Positions 14,420 through 21,858 of a DNA stretch of 30,064 bases are shown one piece after another; the first letter of the stretch is position 1, and the number at the start of each line of letters is the position of its first letter. This DNA is from DATFES01 sp035457725. GTDB lineage: Bacteria > Pseudomonadota > Alphaproteobacteria > CACIAM-22H2. The stretch covers positions 1-30,064 of the forward strand of contig DATIBC010000094.1 of NCBI GenBank assembly GCA_035457725.1. Reading direction: 5' to 3'. A program made the position numbers and the translations under genes. The notes beneath the pieces were generated by a model. The model searched no databases and was not told the DNA's origin. It saw nothing but the letters and a program-made list of their open reading frames with translations.

Positions 14420-16099
14420 CTATCGCAGAACTCCGACGATCACCGAGCCCCAGGCCGTCAGGAGGATTTGGCCGATCGCATAAGGCACTGTGTAGCCCAG
14501 CACCGCGATGCGGCTGTCGGCGCTATCCTGGATGGCGGCCAGCGCCGGGGTCTGGGTTTGGGCGCCGGCGCAGGCGCCCAGCAGCAAGATCGGACGCAAG
14601 CGAAGGACGCGGCGGCCGAAATAGAGCGCGGACGCCAGAGGAACGAGCGTCACGACCACTCCGCCTAGCAACAGGCTAAGGCCCGAATCCTGGATCGCGT
14701 CGAGAAAATGCGGCCCGGCTTGCATGCCGGTCATGCCGACGAAGCCGGCGAGTCCCAGCGAAATCATCAACGCGCTAGCGGCCTCAGGCACGCGGCCGAA
14801 CGACGGGCGATGGGAATGAATCCACCCCAGAATAATGCCCGCCAGGAGCGCGCCGACGCTGGTGCCAAGCCCGATACGGAACTCGCCTGCGAGAAAATAC
14901 GGCGCGCCGATGAACCCACCGATGACGACCGCGAGTCCAAGCGCCATGACGTCGCTGCCGATGCCGCCGCGATCGGCCCGACCGATGCGCGCCGCGACGC
15001 GTTCCACCGACGTCGCTGGACCGATCAGCTCGAGCCGGTCGCCACGCTGAACTTCCGTGCCGGGTAAAATGGGAATTTTCTGGCCGAGGCGCGTAAGCTT
15101 GCGCAAAAAGACGCCGCGCGCCTCGTGTCGTACGGCCAGTTCGCCCAGCGTTCGTCCGACATAGTCGCCATGGGCGGCGATGACGGTCAAGACCGTGATC
15201 GGCATATCGAGCAACTCGCGGTCGTCAACCTCCGCGCCGATCTGGGCGCCGCACTCCATGACGACCGCGCGGCGCCCGCCGAGCGACAGCACATCACCTG
15301 CGGCCAGCAAGGTGTCGGGCGCAGCGTCGATAATCTCCGCGCCGCGACGCACTCGTGCGATGTACAGGCGCTGGCCGGCGAACCGTGCCTCGACATCGGC
15401 GATCGTCTTGCCGGCGAGCTCGACATCGTCCAGCCGGTGAGCGCGCAGCGCGAAGGCCTGGTAGCCTGAGAGCAGGCCGACGCGATCGCGCGTAACTCCA
15501 AGTTCCTCTTCGAGCGCGCGCGACTCGACGGCGAGATCGATTTTGAGCAGTCGGGGAGCGAACCGGCTGAGAAACCATATTGTCCCGAACGTGCCGAACA
15601 CGTAGCAGAGCGCGTCGCCGATCGCGACGTGCCCGACAAGGCGTTCGCGCTCGGCCTCGGGCAGCGGCAGCGCCATGATCGCCTCGCTCGCGGTGCCGAT
15701 CGCCGGCGATTGGGTCAGCGCGCCAGACAGCAGACCAGCGGAAAGACCGACGTCGAGCCCGAGCGCCGAAGCCACGACGATCGAAATCGCCAATCCGACC
15801 GTCGCCTGGAACACCGCGAGCGCCAGGAAGCGCAGGCCGTCACCCCGTAAAGAGCGGAAGAACTGCGGACCGATCGAATAGCCGTTACCGACCAGGAAGA
15901 GCATGAACAGCACCGATTTGGCCGTCCCCGAGACCGGAATCTCGAGCTGCCCGACGACAAGGCCGACGAACAGCGCGCCGGTCGGCGTCCCCAGGTTGAC
16001 GCCGCCAAGCTTGACGCCGCCAACCCACGCGCCCAACCCAAGAACGAGGAAGACGGCGAGTTCCGGGTAGTGCCGCAGAACGCCGACGGCCCAGTCCAT
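14420..16099 (-). CDS. AspT/YidE-family (AAE) antiporter, second copy
   Basis: A 559-residue inner-membrane transporter of the aspartate:alanine exchanger family. It has two membrane halves of about five segments each (roughly 1-190 and 375-559) around a hydrophilic centre with two TrkA-C/RCK-C regulatory modules: DDVELAGKTIADVEARFAGQ to GDVLSLGG, and GDYVGRTLGELAVRHEARG to VQRGDRLELIGP. The conserved membrane motif GALTQSPAIGTASEAI is present in the first half, with GMTGMQAGPHFLDAI in the second. It lies 24 bases after the first copy and nine before the porin. It is clearly diverged from the first copy, so the two could exchange different substrates or assemble together. AspT itself swaps aspartate for alanine; relatives export succinate. 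Confidence 0.88.
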   Translation of the reverse strand: MDWAVGVLRHYPELAVFLVLGLGAWVGGVKLGGVNLGTPTGALFVGLVVGQLEIPVSGTAKSVLFMLFLVGNGYSIGPQFFRSLRGDGLRFLALAVFQATVGLAISIVVASALGLDVGLSAGLLSGALTQSPAIGTASEAIMALPLPEAERERLVGHVAIGDALCYVFGTFGTIWFLSRFAPRLLKIDLAVESRALEEELGVTRDRVGLLSGYQAFALRAHRLDDVELAGKTIADVEARFAGQRLYIARVRRGAEIIDAAPDTLLAAGDVLSLGGRRAVVMECGAQIGAEVDDRELLDMPITVLTVIAAHGDYVGRTLGELAVRHEARGVFLRKLTRLGQKIPILPGTEVQRGDRLELIGPATSVERVAARIGRADRGGIGSDVMALGLAVVIGGFIGAPYFLAGEFRIGLGTSVGALLAGIILGWIHSHRPSFGRVPEAASALMISLGLAGFVGMTGMQAGPHFLDAIQDSGLSLLLGGVVVTLVPLASALYFGRRVLRLRPILLLGACAGAQTQTPALAAIQDSADSRIAVLGYTVPYAIGQILLTAWGSVIVGVLR

Positions 16100-16123
16100 C
16101 GCCGCGCCCTCGTCGCCGTCTCC

Positions 16124-17824
16124 TCAACCGGCCAGTAACATCGCGAAATATCCAAACACTGTCAGGAGAATGCCCGAGACCGCGTAACCGACGGGGAAGC
16201 CGATCCACGGGACCGAGCTGTTGATCTCCTTCGCCGCCTCGCGCGCCGGACCCGAGTGGCTGCGTGCTCCGGCGACGCCGCCCATCAGCACCGCGGCGTT
16301 GATCTTGAATATGTGAAAACCGATCGCCCAGACAATGATCGGCGGAATGCTGCAGGCGATGAAGCCGATGACGAAGATCTTCAGCGCCAATGCGCCGGTG
16401 AGCTGAGCGAGCAGAGTCGACCCGGCGTTCACGCCGACGATGCACACGAAGACGATCAGCCCCATGTCCTCGAGGATGTTGCGCGCCGCGTTCGGCGTGT
16501 TGCCGAAGAAACGCAGACGCGAGACGACCGACGACACGATGACGCCGGACACCAGCAGGCCCCCGGCGTTGCCGAGCCCGACCGACGAGCCGAACGCCGG
16601 GAACTGCACCAATCCGATGAGGAAACCCAGAATCATGCCGAGCGACAGCGTCAGCAAATCCGTCGCCGTGTTCGGCCGGGCGATCCGCCCGAATATCTGC
16701 GCCGCCTTGTCGACCGCGTCCTTGAGCCCGACGACGGTGAGCACGTCCATCCGCTGCACCGTCGTCTCGGTGCCGATCGGCAACGGCGCGCCGCCGCGAT
16801 CGATGCGCACGAGCTGAAGCTGGCCGGCGAGATCGGTGCCGCGGTAATCGATCAGCCGCTTGCCTTCGACCTCCTTGTTGGTGACCAGGATCTCCGCCTG
16901 GTCGAGCGGGATATTGAGCGCCCGCGCGTCGGGCACTTCGGGGCCGATCAATCCCATCTTGTCGGTGAGCGACTCGAGGCGGCCGCCGAGCGCAATGATG
17001 TCGCCCTTCTGTAATACGACCTCCGGATCGGCGCCCAACAGCTCCTTGCCGCGCGCGACATTGATGACGCGATACTCGGGGTTGGACTGGCGGAACTGGC
17101 GGATGGTCTGGCCGGCCGTTTGTGGATTCTCCAATCGGTAAGCGCGCAACCCGAACGGGCGATATCCCGACAGCCCGGTGTCGTCGACATTGCGGACTCC
17201 GTGCTGCTCCTCGTACTGCTTGGCCGCGGCGACCGCGTCGACGCCCCACCAGCGCGGGAGGTACTTGCAGATGAGAATGATACCGACCGTACCCCAGATG
17301 TAGGTGATGCCATAGGAGAGCGCGATCATCGCCGACGCCTGCTCGACCGTCGTGCCTTCCGGAAGCGCAACCGCGCCCGAGGTCACCGCCTGTTCGGCCG
17401 AGCCGATCGCCGCCGACATGGTCTGCGATCCGGCCAGCATGCCGCCGGCTGCGCCCGCAGGCAGGTCGAAAAGCCGCGCGCCGATCACGACGAGCGCCAA
17501 GCCCATGATCGACGAAAAGATCGCGAGAAAAGTAAATTTCAGGCCGTCGCCCTTGAGGCTGTTGATGAACGACGGTCCGACGCGCAGTCCCACGCCGTAC
17601 ATGAACAGATAGTAGAAAAGGCTCTTGGTGAAGTTGTCGAGCTGCAGCTTGACGCCATAGACCGACGCGACGGTCGCCACGGCGCAGCCGACCACGATGG
17701 ATGCGGCCACCGAGCCTAGGCCGTATCCCTTGATCGAGAACCGGCCGACCCAGATCGACAGCCCGACGACGAAGAACAGCAGGATGAACGGATTGTTGGC
17801 GAGAAACTGGAATATCGCGGTCAT
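16124..17824 (-). CDS. AspT/YidE-family (AAE) antiporter, first copy
   Basis: A 566-residue inner-membrane transporter of the aspartate:alanine exchanger family. The N-terminal half starts FLANNPFILLFFVVGLSIWVGRFSIKGYGLG and includes YLFMYGVGLRVGPSFINSLKGDG and GMLAGSQTMSAAIGSAEQAV, family hallmarks. The central loop (about 195-375) carries two RCK-C modules. The C-terminal half starts with LLTLSLGMILGFLIGLVQFP and contains VFVCIVGVNAGSTLL. It begins 31 bases after the decarboxylase stop with a GGGGGAA ribosome site. In known decarboxylase-antiporter pairs the exchanger imports the amino acid and exports its decarboxylation product, consuming a proton in the cytoplasm; I infer that role here. 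The substrate pair is not determined. Confidence 0.9.
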   Translation of the reverse strand: MTAIFQFLANNPFILLFFVVGLSIWVGRFSIKGYGLGSVAASIVVGCAVATVASVYGVKLQLDNFTKSLFYYLFMYGVGLRVGPSFINSLKGDGLKFTFLAIFSSIMGLALVVIGARLFDLPAGAAGGMLAGSQTMSAAIGSAEQAVTSGAVALPEGTTVEQASAMIALSYGITYIWGTVGIILICKYLPRWWGVDAVAAAKQYEEQHGVRNVDDTGLSGYRPFGLRAYRLENPQTAGQTIRQFRQSNPEYRVINVARGKELLGADPEVVLQKGDIIALGGRLESLTDKMGLIGPEVPDARALNIPLDQAEILVTNKEVEGKRLIDYRGTDLAGQLQLVRIDRGGAPLPIGTETTVQRMDVLTVVGLKDAVDKAAQIFGRIARPNTATDLLTLSLGMILGFLIGLVQFPAFGSSVGLGNAGGLLVSGVIVSSVVSRLRFFGNTPNAARNILEDMGLIVFVCIVGVNAGSTLLAQLTGALALKIFVIGFIACSIPPIIVWAIGFHIFKINAAVLMGGVAGARSHSGPAREAAKEINSSVPWIGFPVGYAVSGILLTVFGYFAMLLAG

Positions 17825-17855
17825 TGTTGCGTTCCCCCTTGGCCGCCCGCGTTCG

Positions 17856-20675
17856 CTAGCGACGGCGTCCCTTTTTGCCCCGCTTCGCCTTTGCGCCTTT
17901 CGCGCTGCCGGAGCGCGCAGCGGGCGCCGCCGCGGCGCCGAGCGCCGACGGCGCCAGCAGCTTGAGTCCCAAATTCGCCGCGTAGCCGTGGATCTCCTTG
18001 ACGTCGAGCTTGCGCATGAAGGTGATCGTCTCGGCGGTGATCACCTGGCCCGGCACCATGATCGGAAAGCCGGGTGGATAAGGGATGACGAAGTTCGCCG
18101 AGACCAGCTCCGGACCGCTCTTCAGGCGCCGGTCGATCTCGGGGCTGTTGAGCTTGATGTGCTCGCAGCGCGCCTCGTCGTAAGCCCCGTAGAACGCGCG
18201 GCGCATGTCGCCCTCGAGCGTGACGCTCTTCGGATCCTCGCGGAAGCTGTCGTGGAACCGGCTGAAATTGGGCATGTCGGGCACGTCTTCCATCAGCGCC
18301 TTGACGCGGGCGCTGAACGCCGCGCGCTCGGGCGCCCCGCCTTTGTCGAGACGACTGTCGACGCTCCGCGCGATCTCGACCAGGACTTTGATAAGGTTGG
18401 CGATGTCGCTGCGCGTGTTGTTGATGTTGGTCTGGAACAACACGCTGTTGCGCGACGTCTTGTTGACCTGGATGTCGTAGTCGGCGGCGAGCAAACCCTT
18501 GAACTGCGTGCCGTCGAACCCGGCGGTGCCGCAGACAAGCGTAAGCCGCGTCGGGTCGAGCGCGAATTCGTCCTCGCGCAGCATCTTCGCCACGTCGACC
18601 AACGTCCTGCCCGGCTGCCCGTAGTCGTCGAAGCCGCCGGGCGAACGGAACTCCGCCGGAACCATTTCCGACAGCGGGAGGATCTGGAAATACTTCGAGA
18701 TCAACGGATGCCGCTTGACCTCGCGGCGCAGGTCGAGCGCCAACTGTACGGCGCGCATGACCAGCTCGTATCCCTCAAGCTCCATCTGCCGGCGCGCCAC
18801 GTCGAGCGAGGCGATGATCTGCAGATTGGGCGACGTCGAGGCATGCGTGAACACCGCCTCGTGGAACGCTTCCTCGATCTTGTGGAAGTCTTGGTCCTTG
18901 ACCAGCACCATCGAGCCTTGACGCAGCGACGACATCGATTTGTGCGTCGAGTTGGTCTGGTAGACGCGCAAGCGCACCTTCCGCGGGTCGGGAATGAGCC
19001 GCGTCGTCAACAGGCGCTTGTCTTTCGGATCGAGGTCGGCACCGAGTGATCGACGCTGCGCTTCGTAAGCTTTGAGATACGCCGGATCGGCGAATTTCTC
19101 TTGCAGCAGGGCGGCAGCGCCCATGGCGGTGCGACGGCGGAAGAATGGCGAGAACCGCGCGAACCCGAACCACGCCTCGTCCCACAGGAAGATCAGGTCG
19201 GGCTTGATGGCGAGGCACTCTTCCATCACCCGTTCTGTGTTGTAGACGTGGCCGTCGAACGTGCAGTTGGTCAGCACCACCATGCGCGCGCGATCGAGCC
19301 GCCCCTCGGCCTTAAGGTCGAGCAGTGCCTTCTTGAGCGATTTGAGCGGCACGCCGCCGTACATCGAATACTTCATCATAGGGTAGGCCTCGACGTAGAG
19401 CGGTTGCGCTCCGGCGAGGACCATGCCGTAGTGATGCGACTTGTGGCAGTTGCGATCGACGATGACGATGTCGCCCGGCTGCAGCAGCGCCTGCTCTACC
19501 ATCTTGTTCGAGGTCGAGGTGCCGTTGGTGACGAAGAAGACGCGGTCGGCGCCGAAGGCGCGTGCCGCCTTGTCTTGCGCGACCTTGATGTTTCCCGTCG
19601 GCTCGAGGAGGCTGTCGAGGCCGCCGGTCGTCGCCGACGATTCGGCGAGGAACAGGTTGACGCCGTAGAACTGGCCCATGTCGCGGATCCAGTTCGAGTT
19701 GAAGATCGATTTGCCCCGCGCCACCGGCAGCGCGTGGAATGTTCCCATCGGCCGCTGCGCGTAACGCTTGAGATTGTCGAAGTACGGCGTTGCGTAACGG
19801 TCGGCCACTCCGTCGAGGATGCTGAGATGTATTTCGAGGGGCTCCTCGACCTCGTAGAAGACGCGGCGTATTGTCGCCGCGCTCGCGTCGCCGGCCACCT
19901 GTTCGACCTTGCGGTCGCTCAGCAGGTAGACGTCGAGTTCGGGCCGGAGACGTTTGATTACGCTCGACAGCAGTACGCCGTAGCCCTGCGGCGCCGCGTC
20001 GCGCGGATCGATCGGTAGATGCGCGCTGAGCAACCCGCGGAGCATCGGCGCCTTGTGCTGCGAGGGATAAGCGAAGCCATCGAAAATAACGACCGCCTCG
20101 AGGTTGCCGTTGAGCAAGGTGCCGGCGACCGCGTCCTCAAAATTGCCGACCGCCACCATCTCATAGACGAACTGGTCTTGCGGGCGGCGCAGTTTCCGCG
20201 CCTCCTGAAGCATCGCCGGCCAACGCGAAGGCGCGGTCGGCGTGACGGCGAGAACTTCGAAATAGGGCTTGGAATCAGCGACTTCGTCGAGCGCGGCTGG
20301 CCCACGTTCGCCAAGCAGGGCCGAAGGCTCGTCGCCGCCTTCGCGTTCGCCGGCGTCATGGCGATACGAGCGCGACAGCAACGCGCTGCTGATCCGCTGC
20401 GTCAGTCGCGCCGTCCCCGCCGCATCGTCCGCCGCGAGTCGATCGCTCAGCATTCCCATCAATCGGGTGCCGGGATATGCGAAGAACTCCTCAAGCGTCT
20501 GCACCTCGGCGAGCGCGCGCGCGACCTTGTCGCGGCGGTCGCGAACGCTTTCGCGGCGCACGTTCGCCGCCCAATCCTGCGCCGCCGCGTTGAGATCGCG
20601 CCAGCCGTCGAATCGGACCTCCGAAACCGAGAAGAATCGGTCGATCTGACTGGCTTTCGGGCTTTCCGGCGGCAT
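17856..20675 (-). CDS. PLP-dependent Orn/Lys/Arg-type decarboxylase, extended form
   Basis: A 939-residue pyridoxal-phosphate decarboxylase of the large bacterial ornithine/lysine/arginine group, which removes CO2 from a basic amino acid and consumes a proton. The catalytic core runs from about residue 300: FFVTNGTSTSNKMVEQALL, DRNCHKSHHYGMVLAGA, FLWDEAWFGFARF and the cofactor lysine Lys579 in NSTHKSMSSLRQGSM. The C-terminal domain with FVIPYPPGFPIMVPGQVI is present. The protein is about 200 residues longer than E. coli enzymes of the group: the N-terminal 280 residues are long, there is an insert before the cofactor lysine, and the C-terminus ends in a Lys/Arg-rich tail (GAKAKRGKKGRRR). The start has AGGGGAGG five bases upstream. 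First gene of the antiporter-porin run. Substrate unknown. Confidence 0.9.
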   Translation of the reverse strand: MPPESPKASQIDRFFSVSEVRFDGWRDLNAAAQDWAANVRRESVRDRRDKVARALAEVQTLEEFFAYPGTRLMGMLSDRLAADDAAGTARLTQRISSALLSRSYRHDAGEREGGDEPSALLGERGPAALDEVADSKPYFEVLAVTPTAPSRWPAMLQEARKLRRPQDQFVYEMVAVGNFEDAVAGTLLNGNLEAVVIFDGFAYPSQHKAPMLRGLLSAHLPIDPRDAAPQGYGVLLSSVIKRLRPELDVYLLSDRKVEQVAGDASAATIRRVFYEVEEPLEIHLSILDGVADRYATPYFDNLKRYAQRPMGTFHALPVARGKSIFNSNWIRDMGQFYGVNLFLAESSATTGGLDSLLEPTGNIKVAQDKAARAFGADRVFFVTNGTSTSNKMVEQALLQPGDIVIVDRNCHKSHHYGMVLAGAQPLYVEAYPMMKYSMYGGVPLKSLKKALLDLKAEGRLDRARMVVLTNCTFDGHVYNTERVMEECLAIKPDLIFLWDEAWFGFARFSPFFRRRTAMGAAALLQEKFADPAYLKAYEAQRRSLGADLDPKDKRLLTTRLIPDPRKVRLRVYQTNSTHKSMSSLRQGSMVLVKDQDFHKIEEAFHEAVFTHASTSPNLQIIASLDVARRQMELEGYELVMRAVQLALDLRREVKRHPLISKYFQILPLSEMVPAEFRSPGGFDDYGQPGRTLVDVAKMLREDEFALDPTRLTLVCGTAGFDGTQFKGLLAADYDIQVNKTSRNSVLFQTNINNTRSDIANLIKVLVEIARSVDSRLDKGGAPERAAFSARVKALMEDVPDMPNFSRFHDSFREDPKSVTLEGDMRRAFYGAYDEARCEHIKLNSPEIDRRLKSGPELVSANFVIPYPPGFPIMVPGQVITAETITFMRKLDVKEIHGYAANLGLKLLAPSALGAAAAPAARSGSAKGAKAKRGKKGRRR

Positions 20676-20691
20676 TTGTCCCTCCCCTATT

Positions 20692-20720
20692 GGACGCGCG
20701 TTCGGCCTTCGGCCGCGTCC
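20692..20720 (-). promoter_or_regulatory. Leader hairpin directly before the decarboxylase ribosome site
   Basis: On the transcript (minus strand) GGACG-CGGCC-GAA-GGCCG-[AACGCG]-CGTCC folds into a bulged stem of two 5-base helices. It ends three bases before the AGGGGAGG ribosome site of the decarboxylase gene, so folding could affect translation. No known RNA family was recognised. Confidence 0.35.
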
Positions 20721-20819
20721 TGCGACACGGCGGTTTCGCGTCCCTACAACATTCGTGAACGGTGGCGACCCCCCGACTCAATGAAGGTGTCGAACGTACT
20801 CCTCAAGATAATATAGAAC

Positions 20820-20848
20820 CTTATAACCATAGAAATCTGTTCCGTAAA
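20820..20848 (-). promoter_or_regulatory. Possible promoter of the decarboxylase operon
   Basis: Reading the minus strand, TTTACG (20848-20843), a 17-base spacer and TATAAG (20825-20820) make a plausible housekeeping promoter, giving a leader of about 135 bases. It lies in an unusually AT-rich stretch (about 20800-20935). The word CCATAGAA occurs twice on the plus strand 56 bases apart (20827-20834 and 20883-20890), and a GAATGC tandem pair lies near 20900, possibly regulator sites. Confidence 0.35.
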
Positions 20849-20955
20849 ATAATCTGCATCAACGGATACTGGATAACATGTGCCATAGAATATCAAGTAG
20901 AATGCGAATGCTCTGCTCACTAAATATCATCTGAAGACCACACGGAACGAGCGTT

Positions 20956-21807
20956 TCAGTCGGGCAGCGTGCTCATCAGGAACATCGTCCGGAGAATCGG
21001 GCTCGGCTTGGCCGCATCGCCGAAGCTGGCGCGGAAAAGCCGGTCGAGGGCGTCGGAACGAAAGATGCGGCTGATCGCTCCGTCCACGGCCAATCGAAAA
21101 TCGCCGTCGCCGCGCGCCAGCGCCAGCGCGTAAGGTTCGTGGGTGAAGTACTGGTCGGCGAGCAGGAGCTTCTGCCCGGCGTCCTTCCTGAACATCAGGA
21201 ACTGCAGGATCGCCCGGTCAGCGAAGTAGGCCGTGAACTCGCCGGCCTCGAGCCGTCGCAAGCCGTCGTCGTGGCTGTCGACCGGCACCACGTTGGCGTT
21301 GATGCCCTCTTGCCGAAACGCATCGCTCAGTGAGCGCTCGGTTGTCGTGCCGCGGCGCACGCCGACGATATGGCCGCCAAGGCTCTTGAAATCGGACGGC
21401 CCGCCGGCGCGGAACATCACCCCCGCCCCATCGACGAAGGTCGGCACCGAAAAATCCACCTGCCGACGCCGTTCGAGCGTCACCGTCGTCGCGCCGCATA
21501 ACAGGTCGGCGCGGCCGGCAGCTACCGTCTCGAACCGATTCGACGCCGTCACCGGGACGTACTCGATCTTGACTTCGGCGACGCGGAGCTGGCGCGCGAT
21601 GTCGATGGCGATCAATCGGCACAGACCCACCGTATAGCCCGCGTATTCGCCGTTCGCCTCCTTGAACGAAAACGGCGCGGCGTCCTCGCGCACCGCGAGC
21701 CGGATTGCGCCGCGCTCCTTGATGCGATCGAGTGTTGCGGCCTCGCCCAAGCTCGGCAAGATCGATGCAAGCAGCACGAGCATCCCGACCAACTCTCTGA
21801 TCCGCAT
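20956..21807 (-). CDS. Periplasmic amino-acid-binding protein, GltI-like, orphan
   Basis: A 283-residue binding protein of the polar amino-acid family (COG0834 style). A signal peptide (RELVGMLVLLASILPSLGEA) is followed by LDRIKERGAIRLAVREDAAPFSFKE, YAGYTVGLCRLIAIDIARQL and VPVTASNRFETVAAGRADLLCGATT, which parallels the glutamate/aspartate protein GltI, including the TLERRRQVDFSVPTFVDG segment. I prefer the ATG at 21807 because the signal peptide then has a short positive start and an AAAGG site seven bases upstream; the ATG at 21834 is possible. No ABC permease or ATPase accompanies it. It follows the gltS gene closely, so it may sense glutamate or aspartate or help a secondary transporter. 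The ligand is an inference from similarity. Confidence 0.85.
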   Translation of the reverse strand: MRIRELVGMLVLLASILPSLGEAATLDRIKERGAIRLAVREDAAPFSFKEANGEYAGYTVGLCRLIAIDIARQLRVAEVKIEYVPVTASNRFETVAAGRADLLCGATTVTLERRRQVDFSVPTFVDGAGVMFRAGGPSDFKSLGGHIVGVRRGTTTERSLSDAFRQEGINANVVPVDSHDDGLRRLEAGEFTAYFADRAILQFLMFRKDAGQKLLLADQYFTHEPYALALARGDGDFRLAVDGAISRIFRSDALDRLFRASFGDAAKPSPILRTMFLMSTLPD

Positions 21808-21858
21808 GGCTTTGCCTTTCTTGAGCTCGGACATGGCTGGCGTCGGCGACGAGACGGG

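Noticed and set aside
13301..14668. 455-codon plus-strand frame opposite the porin
   Set aside because: It is a shadow. The minus strand encodes a full porin with signal peptide and terminal phenylalanine.
14420..17824. Potassium channel or TrkA protein because of the RCK-C modules
   Set aside because: The membrane halves and overall length fit the AspT/YidE family, which carries the same modules in its central loop.
20721..20815. An arginine-rich leader peptide (ending RHRSRML, stop) before the decarboxylase hairpin, as in attenuation
   Set aside because: The only possible start is a TTG that lies before, not after, the GAGGAG site, so there is no credible translation start.
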